A DNA stretch of 64,000 nucleotides from Candidatus Kapaibacterium sp. Lineage in GTDB: Bacteria > Bacteroidota > Ignavibacteria > Kapaibacteriales > UBA2268. The position numbers were made by a program, and so were the translations under genes. Location: the NCBI GenBank assembly GCA_023957315.1, contig JAMLHE010000013.1, positions 29,825-93,824 on the forward strand, written 5' to 3'. The notes below the pieces were generated by a model. The model searched no databases. It was not told the origin of the DNA and saw nothing but the letters and a program-made list of their open reading frames with translations. Position 1 is the first letter of the stretch; each line of letters opens with the position of its first letter. Below, piece by piece: positions 1 through 9,887 of the stretch.

Positions 1-1545
1 GGAATTTCCTTCAAATGCATAAATAACTTCAAAATTATTATTTCCTTGAATTATATCTTTCAAAAGGAATAAAACTAATTTCTGATTCCCGTCAGTTGTG
101 GAATATGTTGCGGATAAATAATTCCCGTCTCTTGAAATGTCGAGGTCAAATAAATTATTCCCAAATGGTAGTGTATAAAATTCTTCTATTTTGTCATAGG
201 GTGGTAAAAGTCGCGATAATATGCTTCTGCCATTATAAACTCTGATTCCCCAAAGTGATTTATCTGCTTTGTTGAAAGCGAAATCTCCAAATCTTTGAAA
301 ATCCAATTTTTTAATAATTTTTCCATTATCTCTCGAAATTAGCACTAAATCACGATAATTATTATTATTTTCGGTCATAAAAATTGTACGGGAATCTTCA
401 TCATAAGTAATTGCAGTTACAAAATGCAACCTTGGAGACATCACTGGTGCGATTTTGCGTATATCACCTGTACCCAGATTAATTTCTGCTAAATGTGCTA
501 ATTGTCCCGGATAATTAATTGCCAAAATAATTGAATTGCTGTTTTTATCATAAAACTGCCTCGAAGCAGAGCCGAGCGGTATATCAGTAATTTCTCTATG
601 TGTAGTTATTTCATTTTCTAAAATTCGATTAAGATTCTCATTTTGGTAATTATTTTCAAAATCAATCCAATTTTTCCATTCTGAAATTAAATCATTACCA
701 TAAACATTTTTGAATTGTGTGGCAAAAAAGCGGCTACTCGAATCACTTCGGTTATAAAATTCGAGTAGTTTATCAACTCCATGTCTATCCGCAAGATAAC
801 TTATAAACCGTGCCCCATAAAGATAGGCATTTGCTCCCACTTTAAAATCTACTGTTGTGCCCTCTGTTTCGAGCCCAACAGGCAAATAGAAATAAGCACT
901 ATCCAAGACCATCGTTCTGAAAACCATCTCGTCATATCCTCCGAGAGCTCTTCCGTATCCGCCATTCATGAAGGTTTCAGCAAAAATAGCAATTCCTTCC
1001 AGGTACCATCGTGGGCTGTACCATCGCGGTGTTGCCAAATAACTGTAAATCATGGAAAGTGGGTTGCTATTGTCATTAATCGGCTTACCGAAGAAAATTG
1101 TTCTAAAAAAAGAATCACTTTTCTCGGCTTTGTCGCATACAACTATATGATTTAATTCATGTGTTGCGAGCCACTGCATTCGTTCATTTGCGGGCATAAT
1201 TTCATAAATGTTATCAAATGGATTAATACCCAAAGTGACAAAATTATGAGGCAATGTTATCGCACCACCGTTACCGTAATCGCTGAAATCATGCACGAAA
1301 ACGGATATTATCTCCTTAGAATCATAATCAAACAGCTTTCTATTCATTTCATAGCCATTTATGAATGACTTGGCTGTATGTGGAATCAAATATGAATAAC
1401 CGCGTCCATAATAGATAAAATCAAAATTTCCGACTTTGTAGCTGTAAATGTCAATATTTTCACTGCCCTTGCAAATAGTTGGTTGTAAAGGATTGATAAT
1501 AAAAAAACAAAAAATACTGTACAATATCCATCTGCGGTTTTTCAT
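1..1545 (-). CDS. Secreted peptidase-MA-like metalloprotease with C-terminal beta-propeller (3' end outside window)
   Basis: The reading frame starts at ATG 1543-1545 and stays open for 515 codons to the window edge, so the C-terminus is missing. The N-terminus (about residues 1-27) is a signal peptide. A zinc-binding HELNH motif lies at about residues 129-133 and is followed by the WYLEGIAIFAE segment (about 180-190), whose Glu is the usual third ligand in gluzincins of the peptidase-MA type. From about residue 265 the sequence becomes TolB/WD40-like blades. I infer an envelope or extracellular protein combining a peptidase-like domain with a propeller; substrate unknown. It is transcribed away from the hydrolase at 1649 but on the same strand, with a 103-base gap. 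Confidence 0.75.
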   Translation of the reverse strand, partial: MKNRRWILYSIFCFFIINPLQPTICKGSENIDIYSYKVGNFDFIYYGRGYSYLIPHTAKSFINGYEMNRKLFDYDSKEIISVFVHDFSDYGNGGAITLPHNFVTLGINPFDNIYEIMPANERMQWLATHELNHIVVCDKAEKSDSFFRTIFFGKPINDNSNPLSMIYSYLATPRWYSPRWYLEGIAIFAETFMNGGYGRALGGYDEMVFRTMVLDSAYFYLPVGLETEGTTVDFKVGANAYLYGARFISYLADRHGVDKLLEFYNRSDSSSRFFATQFKNVYGNDLISEWKNWIDFENNYQNENLNRILENEITTHREITDIPLGSASRQFYDKNSNSIILAINYPGQLAHLAEINLGTGDIRKIAPVMSPRLHFVTAITYDEDSRTIFMTENNNNYRDLVLISRDNGKIIKKLDFQRFGDFAFNKADKSLWGIRVYNGRSILSRLLPPYDKIEEFYTLPFGNNLFDLDISRDGNYLSATYSTTDGNQKLVLFLLKDIIQGNNNFEVIYAFEGNS

Positions 1546-1648
1546 TTATCCTTAAGTTTATCCAAAATAATTTAACAAACTTATTAATTTATATTTGCAA
1601 ATTTCAACCATGTAAAGTATAACATTTCAATCAAATAAAAAAGCGATT

Positions 1649-2347
1649 TTAATCAAGTAGAAAATCTGTAATGTGTGTGATAAGAATCTCCGGTCTAATC
1701 CTATCAATCGGATGAATGACATTGGGCAGAACAGCCAAAGTGGCGTTTTTAAGTCTGCGATAAACTGAAATGCTTTCTTCGATACTTACCATCACATCTT
1801 TGTCGCCAACCATGATTTGTACCGGACATTTGATATCACTATAATCTTCAATTTTGAGAGCCTGATTTTCTCCAAGTTCAAGCATCATTTTCGCTGTGGC
1901 GTTGACAACATTTTCCCAATTCTGTTCGCCGTATTTGTCTATCAAAGTTTGGACAAAGGCAGGGATTTTGTCTTTCATTTTTTGAGGTTTCAACATTGAC
2001 GCTTCCAATGCAGCACTATCCGGATTCCAATTGAACTTTGTACCGAGAGTCATGATTTTGCCAATTCGTCCGGGATATATTTTCTCGTGGTGCAAAGCAA
2101 CGTAACCACCCATACTGTATCCGAAAATGGCAATTTCATCTGGTGGTGTGTCTTCAAGGTGCTTTGTAATATAATTGCCTAAGTCGCCCGAAAATTGCTC
2201 TATTGTAAATGGATGAACAGGGTGAGTGCCATCATGACCCAAGAAATCAAATCTATGTATGTGGAACTGCTCTGAGAGCCCGGAAGCAAGAGTGTCGAAT
2301 TGCTTATGATTGCCCAAAGCACCGTGTAAAAGTATCAAATTTTTCAT
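1649..2347 (-). CDS. Alpha/beta hydrolase
   Basis: A 232-residue soluble protein with the full alpha/beta-hydrolase signature. An HGALG oxyanion segment is near residues 8-12, the nucleophile elbow GYSMGG has Ser78, an acidic residue lies in GDKD (about 182-184), and the catalytic His is at about 212 in NVIHP. The length and the short lid region (about 105-170) fit the MenH/BioH-like single-domain hydrolases. Substrate cannot be told from the sequence; no menaquinone or biotin genes are nearby. No signal peptide, so cytoplasmic. Confidence 0.85.
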   Translation of the reverse strand: MKNLILLHGALGNHKQFDTLASGLSEQFHIHRFDFLGHDGTHPVHPFTIEQFSGDLGNYITKHLEDTPPDEIAIFGYSMGGYVALHHEKIYPGRIGKIMTLGTKFNWNPDSAALEASMLKPQKMKDKIPAFVQTLIDKYGEQNWENVVNATAKMMLELGENQALKIEDYSDIKCPVQIMVGDKDVMVSIEESISVYRRLKNATLAVLPNVIHPIDRIRPEILITHITDFLLD

Positions 2348-2488
2348 CTATATTTAAAATTAGTTTATCAATTTAGCTTTGACTAAAATACGCAAATCCA
2401 AAGTTTTTTGCAACTAAATTTTGGTAAATATTTATATAGAAACTTCACACAATCTTAATATTTTTGTGTAAATTCATAGATATTTTGT

Positions 2489-2496
2489 TATTTTTG
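2489..2496 (+). promoter_or_regulatory. Candidate Bacteroidota-type promoter for the sulfatase-fold gene
   Basis: The -7 element TATTTTTG (TAnnTTTG) is at 2489-2496, with TTTG at 2463-2466 and a 22-base spacer, slightly long. The start codon of the downstream gene is 26 bases after the -7 element. Confidence 0.4.
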
Positions 2497-2522
2497 CACT
2501 AAATTTATGAAAAAAATGAAAT

Positions 2523-4505
2523 ATGATGAAAGTTAGAAACTTCCGAAACCTGATAGTTATTTCACAATTATATATCACTTTTATATTTATCTGTACCGCT
2601 TTTCGTTTGATTTTATTCATTTCGGAAATTGACAGATTGCACAGCATATCCTCAAGTTTCCCCAATATTTTATTGGCATTTATGCAGGGTGTGCGATTCG
2701 ATATAGTGATTGCAGGATATATTTTGCTTCTCCCATTCTTAGTGCTGACGGTTATGTCCGTTATTAACCGAAGAAGTGTCATTGTTGATATAGTGTTGCG
2801 TTCATTTGTGTTCTTGGCTTTCAGCTTAGTATTTCTAATTTGTGCTTCCGATATACCCTATTTTGGTCAGTTTTTCCAAAGATTTTCTGTTGGTGCTTTC
2901 CAATGGGCGGATAGTCTCAGTTTTGTAAGCTCAATGATATTACAAGAACCGAAGTACTTCCTATACGCAATTCCGTTCCTTGCTTCAACTATAACTTTGT
3001 ATTATATATTAAGAAACATCTTTAATTATAAATTTGAATCGAAACCGGAAAGAGGGTATTTCATAAAATCAATCATTGGAATTTTGGCTCTTTTGCTGAT
3101 TATTGTCGGTATTCGTGGTCGGATTCACCACAAGGCGCCAATATCCGTTGGTACTGCTTATTTTTGTGACGATGCGTTTTTGAATCAACTCGGTCTTAAT
3201 CCTACTTTTACTTTATTACGGAGTTATCTCGACCAACTTGATGAGCGAAATTCAACAATAGAGCTGATGGATGATGATTTAGCTATCAATAAGGTTCGGT
3301 CTGACATGAAAATTCAAACACTATTTAAGAGTTCGCCGATTGCACGCTTAGTAAATTATGACTCAACCAAATCAGCTAAAATGAACGTTGTAATTGTTAT
3401 CATGGAGAGTATGTCTGCCGCTAAAATGAGACGACACGGTAATGACAAAGAGCTCACACCATTTTTAGACAGTATCTCAAATCACGGTTATTATTTCGAA
3501 AATGTTTACACATCAGGTATTCATACTTTCAGTGGCATATTTAGTACCTTATTTTCCATGCCTACAATTTACAGAAAGCATCCCATGAAAGAGGCTGTAA
3601 TCAAAAAATACAATGGAATGGCGACAAGTTTAAAATTGCATGGCTATTCAACAGCTTATTTCACAACGCACGATGGACAATTTGACAATGTTGAGGGTTT
3701 TTTGCGACATAATGATTTTGATTATGTTATTACTGAGCACGATTTTCCCGGACATGAAGTAAAATCTACTTTAGGTGTTCCTGATGATGTTATGTTCAAA
3801 TATTCAATATCCAAATTAGATAATCTGCATTCTGAAAGAAAACCATTCTTCGCCACATTCATGACTTCGAGTGACCATGGTCCATACTATGTTCCTGAGT
3901 ATTTTCATGCCAAAAGTAAAGATATTAAGTTGCAATGCGTTGAGTATGCAGATTGGTCACTCAGGCAATTTATTAAGCTCGCATCCGAGAAAGAATGGTT
4001 TGAAAACACATTGTTTGTGTTTGTTGCAGACCACGGAGCCCCTCTCAGAGCTGATTATGATATATCTCTTGATTATCATCACACGCCACTTTTATTTTAC
4101 TCGCCCAAAAATATCACAAATCACAATTCTTATACTCAATTGGGCAGCCAAATTGATGTGTTCCCGACGGTGATGGGATTACTCAAATTACCATATCTTA
4201 ACAATAGTTTAGGCATTGATTTACTTTCGGAAGAGAGACCATTTACAATTCTGAATAATGATGACAAGATTGGAGTTATCAATCACGAATACCTTTTGAT
4301 TTTGAAAAAGGATATTAGGACCTTGTTCAGATACAGCCAAAATGACAAGAAAAACTGTTGTGATGAGGAAAACCAATTGGCAGATGAGATGGAGCTATAC
4401 GCAAGGTCGCAATTGCAAACTTACCAATATCTGCTGAAAACTAATAAATTGTACATCAATAAAGAAGCAGCACCTACTACTGAACTGAATTTGAAAATTA
4501 AATAG
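2523..4505 (+). CDS. LTA synthase / MdoB-family sulfatase-fold membrane phosphotransferase
   Basis: 660 residues with five predicted membrane helices in the first about 200 residues, then a large extracytoplasmic alkaline-phosphatase/sulfatase domain. Metal-site signatures are visible: VVIVIMESMSA (about 295), the TSGIHTFSG segment carrying the likely nucleophilic Thr, TSSDHGPYY and FVFVADHGAPL near the C-terminus. This matches the lipoteichoic-acid synthase / phosphoglycerol transferase family, which moves glycerol-phosphate or phosphoethanolamine head groups from phospholipids to surface glycans. In a diderm the acceptor is more likely a periplasmic glucan or lipid A-type glycan (inference). 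The start has two adjacent ATGs (2523 and 2526). It converges with the next gene, 3 bases apart. Confidence 0.85.
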   Translation: MMKVRNFRNLIVISQLYITFIFICTAFRLILFISEIDRLHSISSSFPNILLAFMQGVRFDIVIAGYILLLPFLVLTVMSVINRRSVIVDIVLRSFVFLAFSLVFLICASDIPYFGQFFQRFSVGAFQWADSLSFVSSMILQEPKYFLYAIPFLASTITLYYILRNIFNYKFESKPERGYFIKSIIGILALLLIIVGIRGRIHHKAPISVGTAYFCDDAFLNQLGLNPTFTLLRSYLDQLDERNSTIELMDDDLAINKVRSDMKIQTLFKSSPIARLVNYDSTKSAKMNVVIVIMESMSAAKMRRHGNDKELTPFLDSISNHGYYFENVYTSGIHTFSGIFSTLFSMPTIYRKHPMKEAVIKKYNGMATSLKLHGYSTAYFTTHDGQFDNVEGFLRHNDFDYVITEHDFPGHEVKSTLGVPDDVMFKYSISKLDNLHSERKPFFATFMTSSDHGPYYVPEYFHAKSKDIKLQCVEYADWSLRQFIKLASEKEWFENTLFVFVADHGAPLRADYDISLDYHHTPLLFYSPKNITNHNSYTQLGSQIDVFPTVMGLLKLPYLNNSLGIDLLSEERPFTILNNDDKIGVINHEYLLILKKDIRTLFRYSQNDKKNCCDEENQLADEMELYARSQLQTYQYLLKTNKLYINKEAAPTTELNLKIK

Positions 4506-4508
4506 AAA

Positions 4509-5276
4509 TTAAAGTCCAACAGAATTGAAATCGGATTTGATTCTTCCTAAGACATCCGAATAAAGTTGTTCGCCGAAAATTTTGTTATCTTTTATATCTT
4601 CTACTTCCACTACAGTTTTTTCTACATAAAAGACTATTTTGTTTTCATTTTCCGGGTCGGATTTGGCTATAAGTCTTGATTTGACAAATGAATTGTTCCC
4701 TTCATTTTGGTAATACCAACTTGTAACTATATAGCCCGGAAGCCCTTCTTCAATTCTTAGATCATTTGAGCGGATGGCTTTCTTTATAATCGAATATGCT
4801 TTGGTAAAAGATGCTCCCGAACCGATTTGTGATTCTGATTGCTTAATTGCATTATTATCATCTGGCAAGAACATTACATCGAGAATAGTCGTCAAAGTTT
4901 TGATGTTTTGCGGTTCGCTTTTCGATAGAATTAACTTGTAGCTAATTAACTCCGCTTCAGATGTATTTGCATCTAACGCATTCGAAATTTCTTGGTTGGA
5001 AACGTTTTGGGTATTTAGCTGTGTAAACAAAAACCAACCCGATAATAAGATAAATACCGTCGCCAATGGATATTTCAGCAGCTTAAGCCCGGAAAATGAT
5101 TTGGATTTGGAATCAATTTCCGATTGATGCAAGCCATTCAACCCCATCTCAAGCTCATGTTGAAGTCGCGTTTTTGGTTCAACACTTGCTAAGCTTTCAT
5201 CATCATTCTGCAAACTCGTTAAATACGAGCTGATGAGTTCTTGCTTATTTCCAGATTCGACTTTTTTCGTTGTCAT
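4509..5276 (-). CDS. Single-pass membrane protein of unknown function
   Basis: 255 residues. An acidic, soluble N-terminus of about 85 residues precedes one hydrophobic helix (about residues 90-107), followed by a polar domain of about 145 residues predicted to be extracytoplasmic. The topology resembles anti-sigma factors or periplasmic-domain sensor proteins, but no sigma gene is adjacent and I do not recognise the family. It is convergent with the phosphotransferase gene. Confidence 0.55.
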   Translation of the reverse strand: MTTKKVESGNKQELISSYLTSLQNDDESLASVEPKTRLQHELEMGLNGLHQSEIDSKSKSFSGLKLLKYPLATVFILLSGWFLFTQLNTQNVSNQEISNALDANTSEAELISYKLILSKSEPQNIKTLTTILDVMFLPDDNNAIKQSESQIGSGASFTKAYSIIKKAIRSNDLRIEEGLPGYIVTSWYYQNEGNNSFVKSRLIAKSDPENENKIVFYVEKTVVEVEDIKDNKIFGEQLYSDVLGRIKSDFNSVGL

Positions 5277-5378
5277 ATTATCTACCCTCTACGGATTTAG
5301 ACGAACATCTGTAAAATCTAATTTTGTTTTTTCATCTATACTTACAATAAAAATAGTAAAAAAATTTGAATAAACAAA

Positions 5379-6404
5379 CTATCTTTCTTGCGCCCTAACT
5401 TTTATTTTAACTTGAATACCTCCGTTTACAGATTTATTTGCAAGTATTGCCTGCTCGATATGTGGGTTGAACGGCACAGCATCATCTTTGAAAGGCAGTA
5501 TAGTACCATATATTCCAATATCTGTATCATCTGTACCGTAATCTTTGCCTGCTGAATCATCTTTAAGGTGATAATCTGCTGTAAACGAATGATTACTATT
5601 TTGAGCGTGCATCTCAAGATGATTATGAATATTCTCATTCGTCAGTGAGTTTGCATCAACATTATCAGTTGAACTGATTTGTGTATATGTCGTTAATAGA
5701 TTATTATAAGTTCTGTTGCTGTTGGAAGTGTTAAAGAAATAACTCTGTAAATGAAATAGGTTATTTGATAAATTATTGTTGTGTGAATTATCCAATCTGC
5801 TTGTAACAGAATTCAAGAATAGGCAGTTATTTATGATTGAGTTGTTGAGATGCCTGAATGTATAAAAGGTTTGGCTACCTGTTACAAAAGTGCTAATACA
5901 CCTAGATATGGAAAAATTAGTCAATTTCTTTGTTGCCGTGCCCGATATTTCATTAAAAATACATTCATCAATCATCCATCCGTCAATATTGGCATCTGAT
6001 TCAATTTTTGTGAAATAGCAACGCCAAACAACGATATCATCTGCTGCACCATTCAATATAGCAAACTTCATTCCAATAAATGCTGTGCCATCGCCACCTG
6101 CGACAACTTTTATGGTGTTGCTAATTGAAGTAGGCTCTGTAGCTACGACTCCCATAGGATTATATCCTGCACCGATGAATTGCAACTTTTTATCAATTAC
6201 TGTTGCTGAATTACAAAATGAGAATACTCCACCAGAAAGATATACTACAGCATCAGGCGAGGCTTCGTTTATGGCTTGGTCTAAGCATGTTGTATAATAA
6301 ACCGTAATATCTTCACCTTCTTGGACGACGATACACTCTTGAGCGTTCAAACTTAATGCAGTTAAAGCAACAATAAGTGCTATAAAAAAAACTGTGGTTT
6401 TCAT
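5379..6404 (-). CDS. Secreted right-handed beta-helix protein, paralog 1
   Basis: 341 residues with an N-terminal signal peptide (about 1-21, ending near LNAQ). The body has the short irregular repeats rich in Asn, Ile and Phe typical of a parallel beta-helix (pectate-lyase-like fold). The C-terminal part carries a GTDDTDIGIYG segment and ends in NGGIQVKIKVRAQ. The same start (EC/VQ-G-D) and end patterns occur in the genes at 8446 and 46058, so the three are one family. No recognisable T9SS sorting domain. It is last in a three-gene minus-strand run after the YEYW-repeat gene (26-base gap). Enzymatic activity is not evident; surface structural or polysaccharide-binding roles are possible. Confidence 0.7.
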   Translation of the reverse strand: MKTTVFFIALIVALTALSLNAQECIVVQEGEDITVYYTTCLDQAINEASPDAVVYLSGGVFSFCNSATVIDKKLQFIGAGYNPMGVVATEPTSISNTIKVVAGGDGTAFIGMKFAILNGAADDIVVWRCYFTKIESDANIDGWMIDECIFNEISGTATKKLTNFSISRCISTFVTGSQTFYTFRHLNNSIINNCLFLNSVTSRLDNSHNNNLSNNLFHLQSYFFNTSNSNRTYNNLLTTYTQISSTDNVDANSLTNENIHNHLEMHAQNSNHSFTADYHLKDDSAGKDYGTDDTDIGIYGTILPFKDDAVPFNPHIEQAILANKSVNGGIQVKIKVRAQER

Positions 6405-6430
6405 TTTAGACTCCTTAATAAATTGATGGT

Positions 6431-8401
6431 TTAATTTCCTTGATAAAATAAAGTTGATGATTTGATTAAATAAATCTGATAGCCTTGCCCCGGAAGCATA
6501 TTTTCAATATCGTTTATGCCGAACTCCGGATAGAAAATCTGTCCTAAATTGTTTTTTGCGATTATCAATGCTTCATCGTCAGTCAGTGACATCATTGCTG
6601 TTTCGATGTTTTGCGGGGTCGTTCTGAAGTATGATATGATGTTCCATCCTGTATTCAATTCAATCGGGTTATCTTCAGGCACAATCTTAAAACCTTCAAG
6701 ACTCAATGTCGCAGCATTAGTCATGTAAACTTGATAACCTTCTAATATGTTCCAGTTACCGATGTCGTTTATGCCGAATTCCGGATAATAAATCTGCCCC
6801 AGATTGTTCTTAACTATGACAACATCGTCTTCAATTGGCATTAGCATGCTTGCAATGTCGGCATCCTGTGGATTGATAAATGTGGATATTATATTCCATC
6901 CGGCTGAAAGAGATATGTCCTGATTAGCAAGTCCCGTTATAAAGTTCCACTCCTCAGACCACAGGCTAATGTCAGCACCCTTGATGGAGCGTACCCGCCA
7001 AAAATATTTGTAGCCAAAATTCAAATTTAACAATTCAAATTCTACAATATCATCTGTCAACTCTTCGATGTCGTCTATATCTACAATCGTCGAACTGAAA
7101 TCTGATTTTGTCGAAACTTGCAATTGATATTTTTCAATTGCGGCTTGGTCAGCCCATTGAAGATTGAATTGTGTAAGCGATTCGTTGTGATTGTCAGCAG
7201 GGGCTATCAAATACGGCGCTGCTATGCCATATTCATCGAAGAAGAATTCTTGCGAAATTGGAACACTCCAAATTCCATTTTGGTCCATAAATTGAATCCC
7301 AAACATGTGATTTTGTTGCTCTTCGATTGCAGGTATCTGTAAGTTATTGGCGAAATCAATTTCTACCATTGGGCTTTTAAATTCGGCATATGTCGTACTT
7401 GCACTATCATTGTTAAACCAATAGCGATATGCTTTTATAGTATTGCCCCCGGATATAGCTTGAGACCCTATATTATAAAAATATCTTGTCAGTGGTGTGC
7501 TCCAGTATCCGGCTTTATCTTTAAATCTAATTGTTATGGCATTAATTCCTTGTGGGAGTGAGTCAACTTCAAAAGTCTCGTCCAGCAAGAAAAGCTCGAC
7601 ACCTGCAAAGTTTGCCGTTGTAACATTTGCCGTATCATTGCCGAACCAATATTGGTATGATACAATTTCATTGTCTGTAACTAAATTCTCTGTACCGGTA
7701 TTATAAAAATATCTTGTCAAGGGGATGCTCCACAATTCACCGGAATCCTTGAATCGAACTGTAAAAGAGTTTAGTCCATGAGTTAGATTCGAAAAATCAA
7801 TTTTGTCGTCGAGGAAAAAGAATTCCTCACCTGCTATGTTTACAGTGTCTCCGTTTGTATAATCATTGCCGAACCAATATTGGTAAGTGACAATTTGATT
7901 GGTTGCCGGCAAGCTTTGGGTTCGGTAGAACATCCTTGTCAGAGGAATGCTATACATATTGGCATTTGTTTTGAACCGGACAGTCACAAAATGCAGTCCT
8001 AAAGGCAATCCTGTCACATCGATATTTCCATCCCATATAAAGAAGTTAGTTTCTGTGATGTTTACTTTTATTTTGTTGGTAATCACTCCATCTAACCAAT
8101 ATTCGTAACTACTCAATTGACCGTAATCATCAGGTAAATAGTAAAAATTTCGAGATAGAATTTTCCAATTGTCAGCTGTATCTCTAAACATAAAATTCAA
8201 TCTATGGACACCTACGTTCAGGTTGGCAACTTCGACATCAATAATAGTATCTATAACAAGAAGTTCGACAGGCTCATCGAGAATCGTTTCAACCGCCGAA
8301 TCAAAGTCATCATCAAACCAATATAACCATTTATCAATATGATTTGCATTTGTATTAGCAACAATGATGAGTAACAACAAGCATAATAGAATTCTTTTCA
8401 T
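6431..8401 (-). CDS. Secreted YEYW-repeat protein with Fn3-like domain and tandem GWN C-terminal modules
   Basis: 656 residues: signal peptide (about 1-19), five repeats of about 75-90 residues each opening with a Y-x-YWF/YWL motif and closing with a W(S)xPLTRxFY-like segment, a fibronectin-III-like domain (about 400-490, ending SLWSEEWNF), then two tandem copies of a module of about 75 residues that begins GWNIIS and contains KNNLGQI(Y/F)YPEFGINDI and a GYQ(V/I)Y segment. The last module ends the protein. This architecture is shared with the gene at 44264. I infer an extracellular structural protein; the C-terminal modules occupy the place where a T9SS domain would be expected. Same strand as its two beta-helix neighbours (26- and 44-base gaps), probably one operon. 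Confidence 0.7.
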   Translation of the reverse strand: MKRILLCLLLLIIVANTNANHIDKWLYWFDDDFDSAVETILDEPVELLVIDTIIDVEVANLNVGVHRLNFMFRDTADNWKILSRNFYYLPDDYGQLSSYEYWLDGVITNKIKVNITETNFFIWDGNIDVTGLPLGLHFVTVRFKTNANMYSIPLTRMFYRTQSLPATNQIVTYQYWFGNDYTNGDTVNIAGEEFFFLDDKIDFSNLTHGLNSFTVRFKDSGELWSIPLTRYFYNTGTENLVTDNEIVSYQYWFGNDTANVTTANFAGVELFLLDETFEVDSLPQGINAITIRFKDKAGYWSTPLTRYFYNIGSQAISGGNTIKAYRYWFNNDSASTTYAEFKSPMVEIDFANNLQIPAIEEQQNHMFGIQFMDQNGIWSVPISQEFFFDEYGIAAPYLIAPADNHNESLTQFNLQWADQAAIEKYQLQVSTKSDFSSTIVDIDDIEELTDDIVEFELLNLNFGYKYFWRVRSIKGADISLWSEEWNFITGLANQDISLSAGWNIISTFINPQDADIASMLMPIEDDVVIVKNNLGQIYYPEFGINDIGNWNILEGYQVYMTNAATLSLEGFKIVPEDNPIELNTGWNIISYFRTTPQNIETAMMSLTDDEALIIAKNNLGQIFYPEFGINDIENMLPGQGYQIYLIKSSTLFYQGN

Positions 8402-8445
8402 AATTTCTCCGTTTCAATTTGAAGAATGATTTATCTAATTTTGAT

Positions 8446-9477
8446 TTATTTGCTTTGTGCTTCGATTTTCAGTTTTACTTTGATTCCACCATTTAAAGAT
8501 TTGTTAGCAACTACAGCTTCCTGAATATGTGGGTTGAAAGGCAAGGCATTGTCTTTGAAGGGGTCGTCAGTGCCGTAAACACCAACGTCATACCCGTCTG
8601 TGCCATATTCTTTTCCTGCCGATTCGTCTTTCAGATTATAATTGTTACTAAAAGAAAAAGGTGTGTTATTGCCAGAGCCGTAACTCACAAAATGGTTTGC
8701 TGCACTTTGATTTATAAGTGTGTTGGAATCAACATTGTTGGATGAACTTAAAGAATTAAAATTGGTAAGTATGCAATTAAATGTAAAATTATCTGAACAG
8801 AAATAGTAAAAATATCCTACATGAGCGGAAAAGATATTATTTGATATTATGTTATCATACAGTCTATCGAATCTGATGTAGGGGTCGCCGAGAAAAGCAT
8901 TGTTGTTGATTTGAGAGGAATTGACATATCTAAGAGAATACGTGTTCGTACTATGAAAAGTATTGATAAAATTTTTCATAATAATGAAATAAGATGATTT
9001 GAATGCTGATGAATTTATCCCATCAAAAATACTTTCCTCTATCAGCCAATTATTAATGTGTGCTTGTGGCACCAAAGTCGTAAAGTTGCATCTCGAGATT
9101 GTAATATCGTCAACAGTAGCTTGTAACTCATTAAATTTTAGCCCCGTGAGAATAGTACCTTCAGCACCGGGTCGAAGCTTCAAATTTCCGTTGATTTTTG
9201 TTCGATTTGTTGCTGTTGTTGCGACGGGATAAACTCCGGCTCCAAAAATAGTCAGCTTCTTGTCAACCACTGTAGCCCCATCACAGAAGGAAAAGTTTCC
9301 GCCGGAGATATAGATAGTTGAGCCATCGAGAGCATCATTAAAAGCATCATCCAAGCAACTATCGTAATAGATTGTCATATCTTCGCCGTTCTGGACAATT
9401 ATGCACTCTTGTGAATTTGCATTGATTACACTAATATATGTTAGTAAAATCAAAAGTCTTAGAAATATTTTCATCAT
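8446..9477 (-). CDS. Secreted right-handed beta-helix protein, paralog 2
   Basis: 343 residues, paralogous to the gene at 5379 along its whole length: signal peptide, QECIIVQNGEDM start of the mature protein, beta-helix coils rich in Asn/Ile/Phe, GTDGYDVGVYGTDDPFKD, and an end in NGGIKVKLKIEAQ. It is the first gene of the minus-strand run and is followed by the YEYW-repeat gene. This beta-helix then YEYW order recurs at 46058/44264. Confidence 0.7.
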   Translation of the reverse strand: MMKIFLRLLILLTYISVINANSQECIIVQNGEDMTIYYDSCLDDAFNDALDGSTIYISGGNFSFCDGATVVDKKLTIFGAGVYPVATTATNRTKINGNLKLRPGAEGTILTGLKFNELQATVDDITISRCNFTTLVPQAHINNWLIEESIFDGINSSAFKSSYFIIMKNFINTFHSTNTYSLRYVNSSQINNNAFLGDPYIRFDRLYDNIISNNIFSAHVGYFYYFCSDNFTFNCILTNFNSLSSSNNVDSNTLINQSAANHFVSYGSGNNTPFSFSNNYNLKDESAGKEYGTDGYDVGVYGTDDPFKDNALPFNPHIQEAVVANKSLNGGIKVKLKIEAQSK

Positions 9478-9887
9478 ATACCTCGAAAAATTTGTAATTA
9501 AAGACTAATCTATCGGTTTGAAGTCAGGAAATTGGATTACCTAAGACCCTATAAATCATATTTCGTCTGAAATAAAAATTAAAATGTCAAATCAAACATG
9601 ATTCTAAAATATATAAATATTGGTAAATAAAAAAAATATTTTTGATTTCTTGAAAAATTATAAGCATTTGAAATGTTGATAATTAGCCAATTTGATATAA
9701 ATATATTTATTGTGAATTTATTCTATTTTAAAATGAATAAAAATCACTTAATAAATAACCCTGACTATATTAAACGATATTAATTTCACAAGCAAGTATA
9801 AAATATTAAGAAAAATTAATTTGCACAGTAGTATTTTTTTTTTTAAGTTTACATATCACTTTCAAAACATTTTTTTAGGAGCTAATT
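9478..9887. other. Divergent AT-rich intergenic region between the two halves of surface locus 1
   Basis: About 410 bases, very AT-rich, separating the minus-strand beta-helix/YEYW genes from the plus-strand fiber gene. It holds the candidate promoter of the fiber gene (TTTG 9820-9823, TAAGTTTA 9844-9851) and an AGGAG ribosome site at 9877-9881. I found no clear promoter for the leftward genes and no RNA gene. Confidence 0.5.
9820..9851 (+). promoter_or_regulatory. Candidate promoter of the locus-1 fiber gene
   Basis: TTTG at 9820-9823 and TAAGTTTA at 9844-9851, spacer exactly 20 bases; the -7 element differs from TAnnTTTG only in the last base. A run of T lies in the spacer. The start codon is 37 bases further on. 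Confidence 0.45.

Noticed and set aside
781-1368. Plus-strand ORFs of 124 and 69 codons
   Set aside because: They are antisense to the open minus-strand peptidase/propeller gene that runs off the window start.
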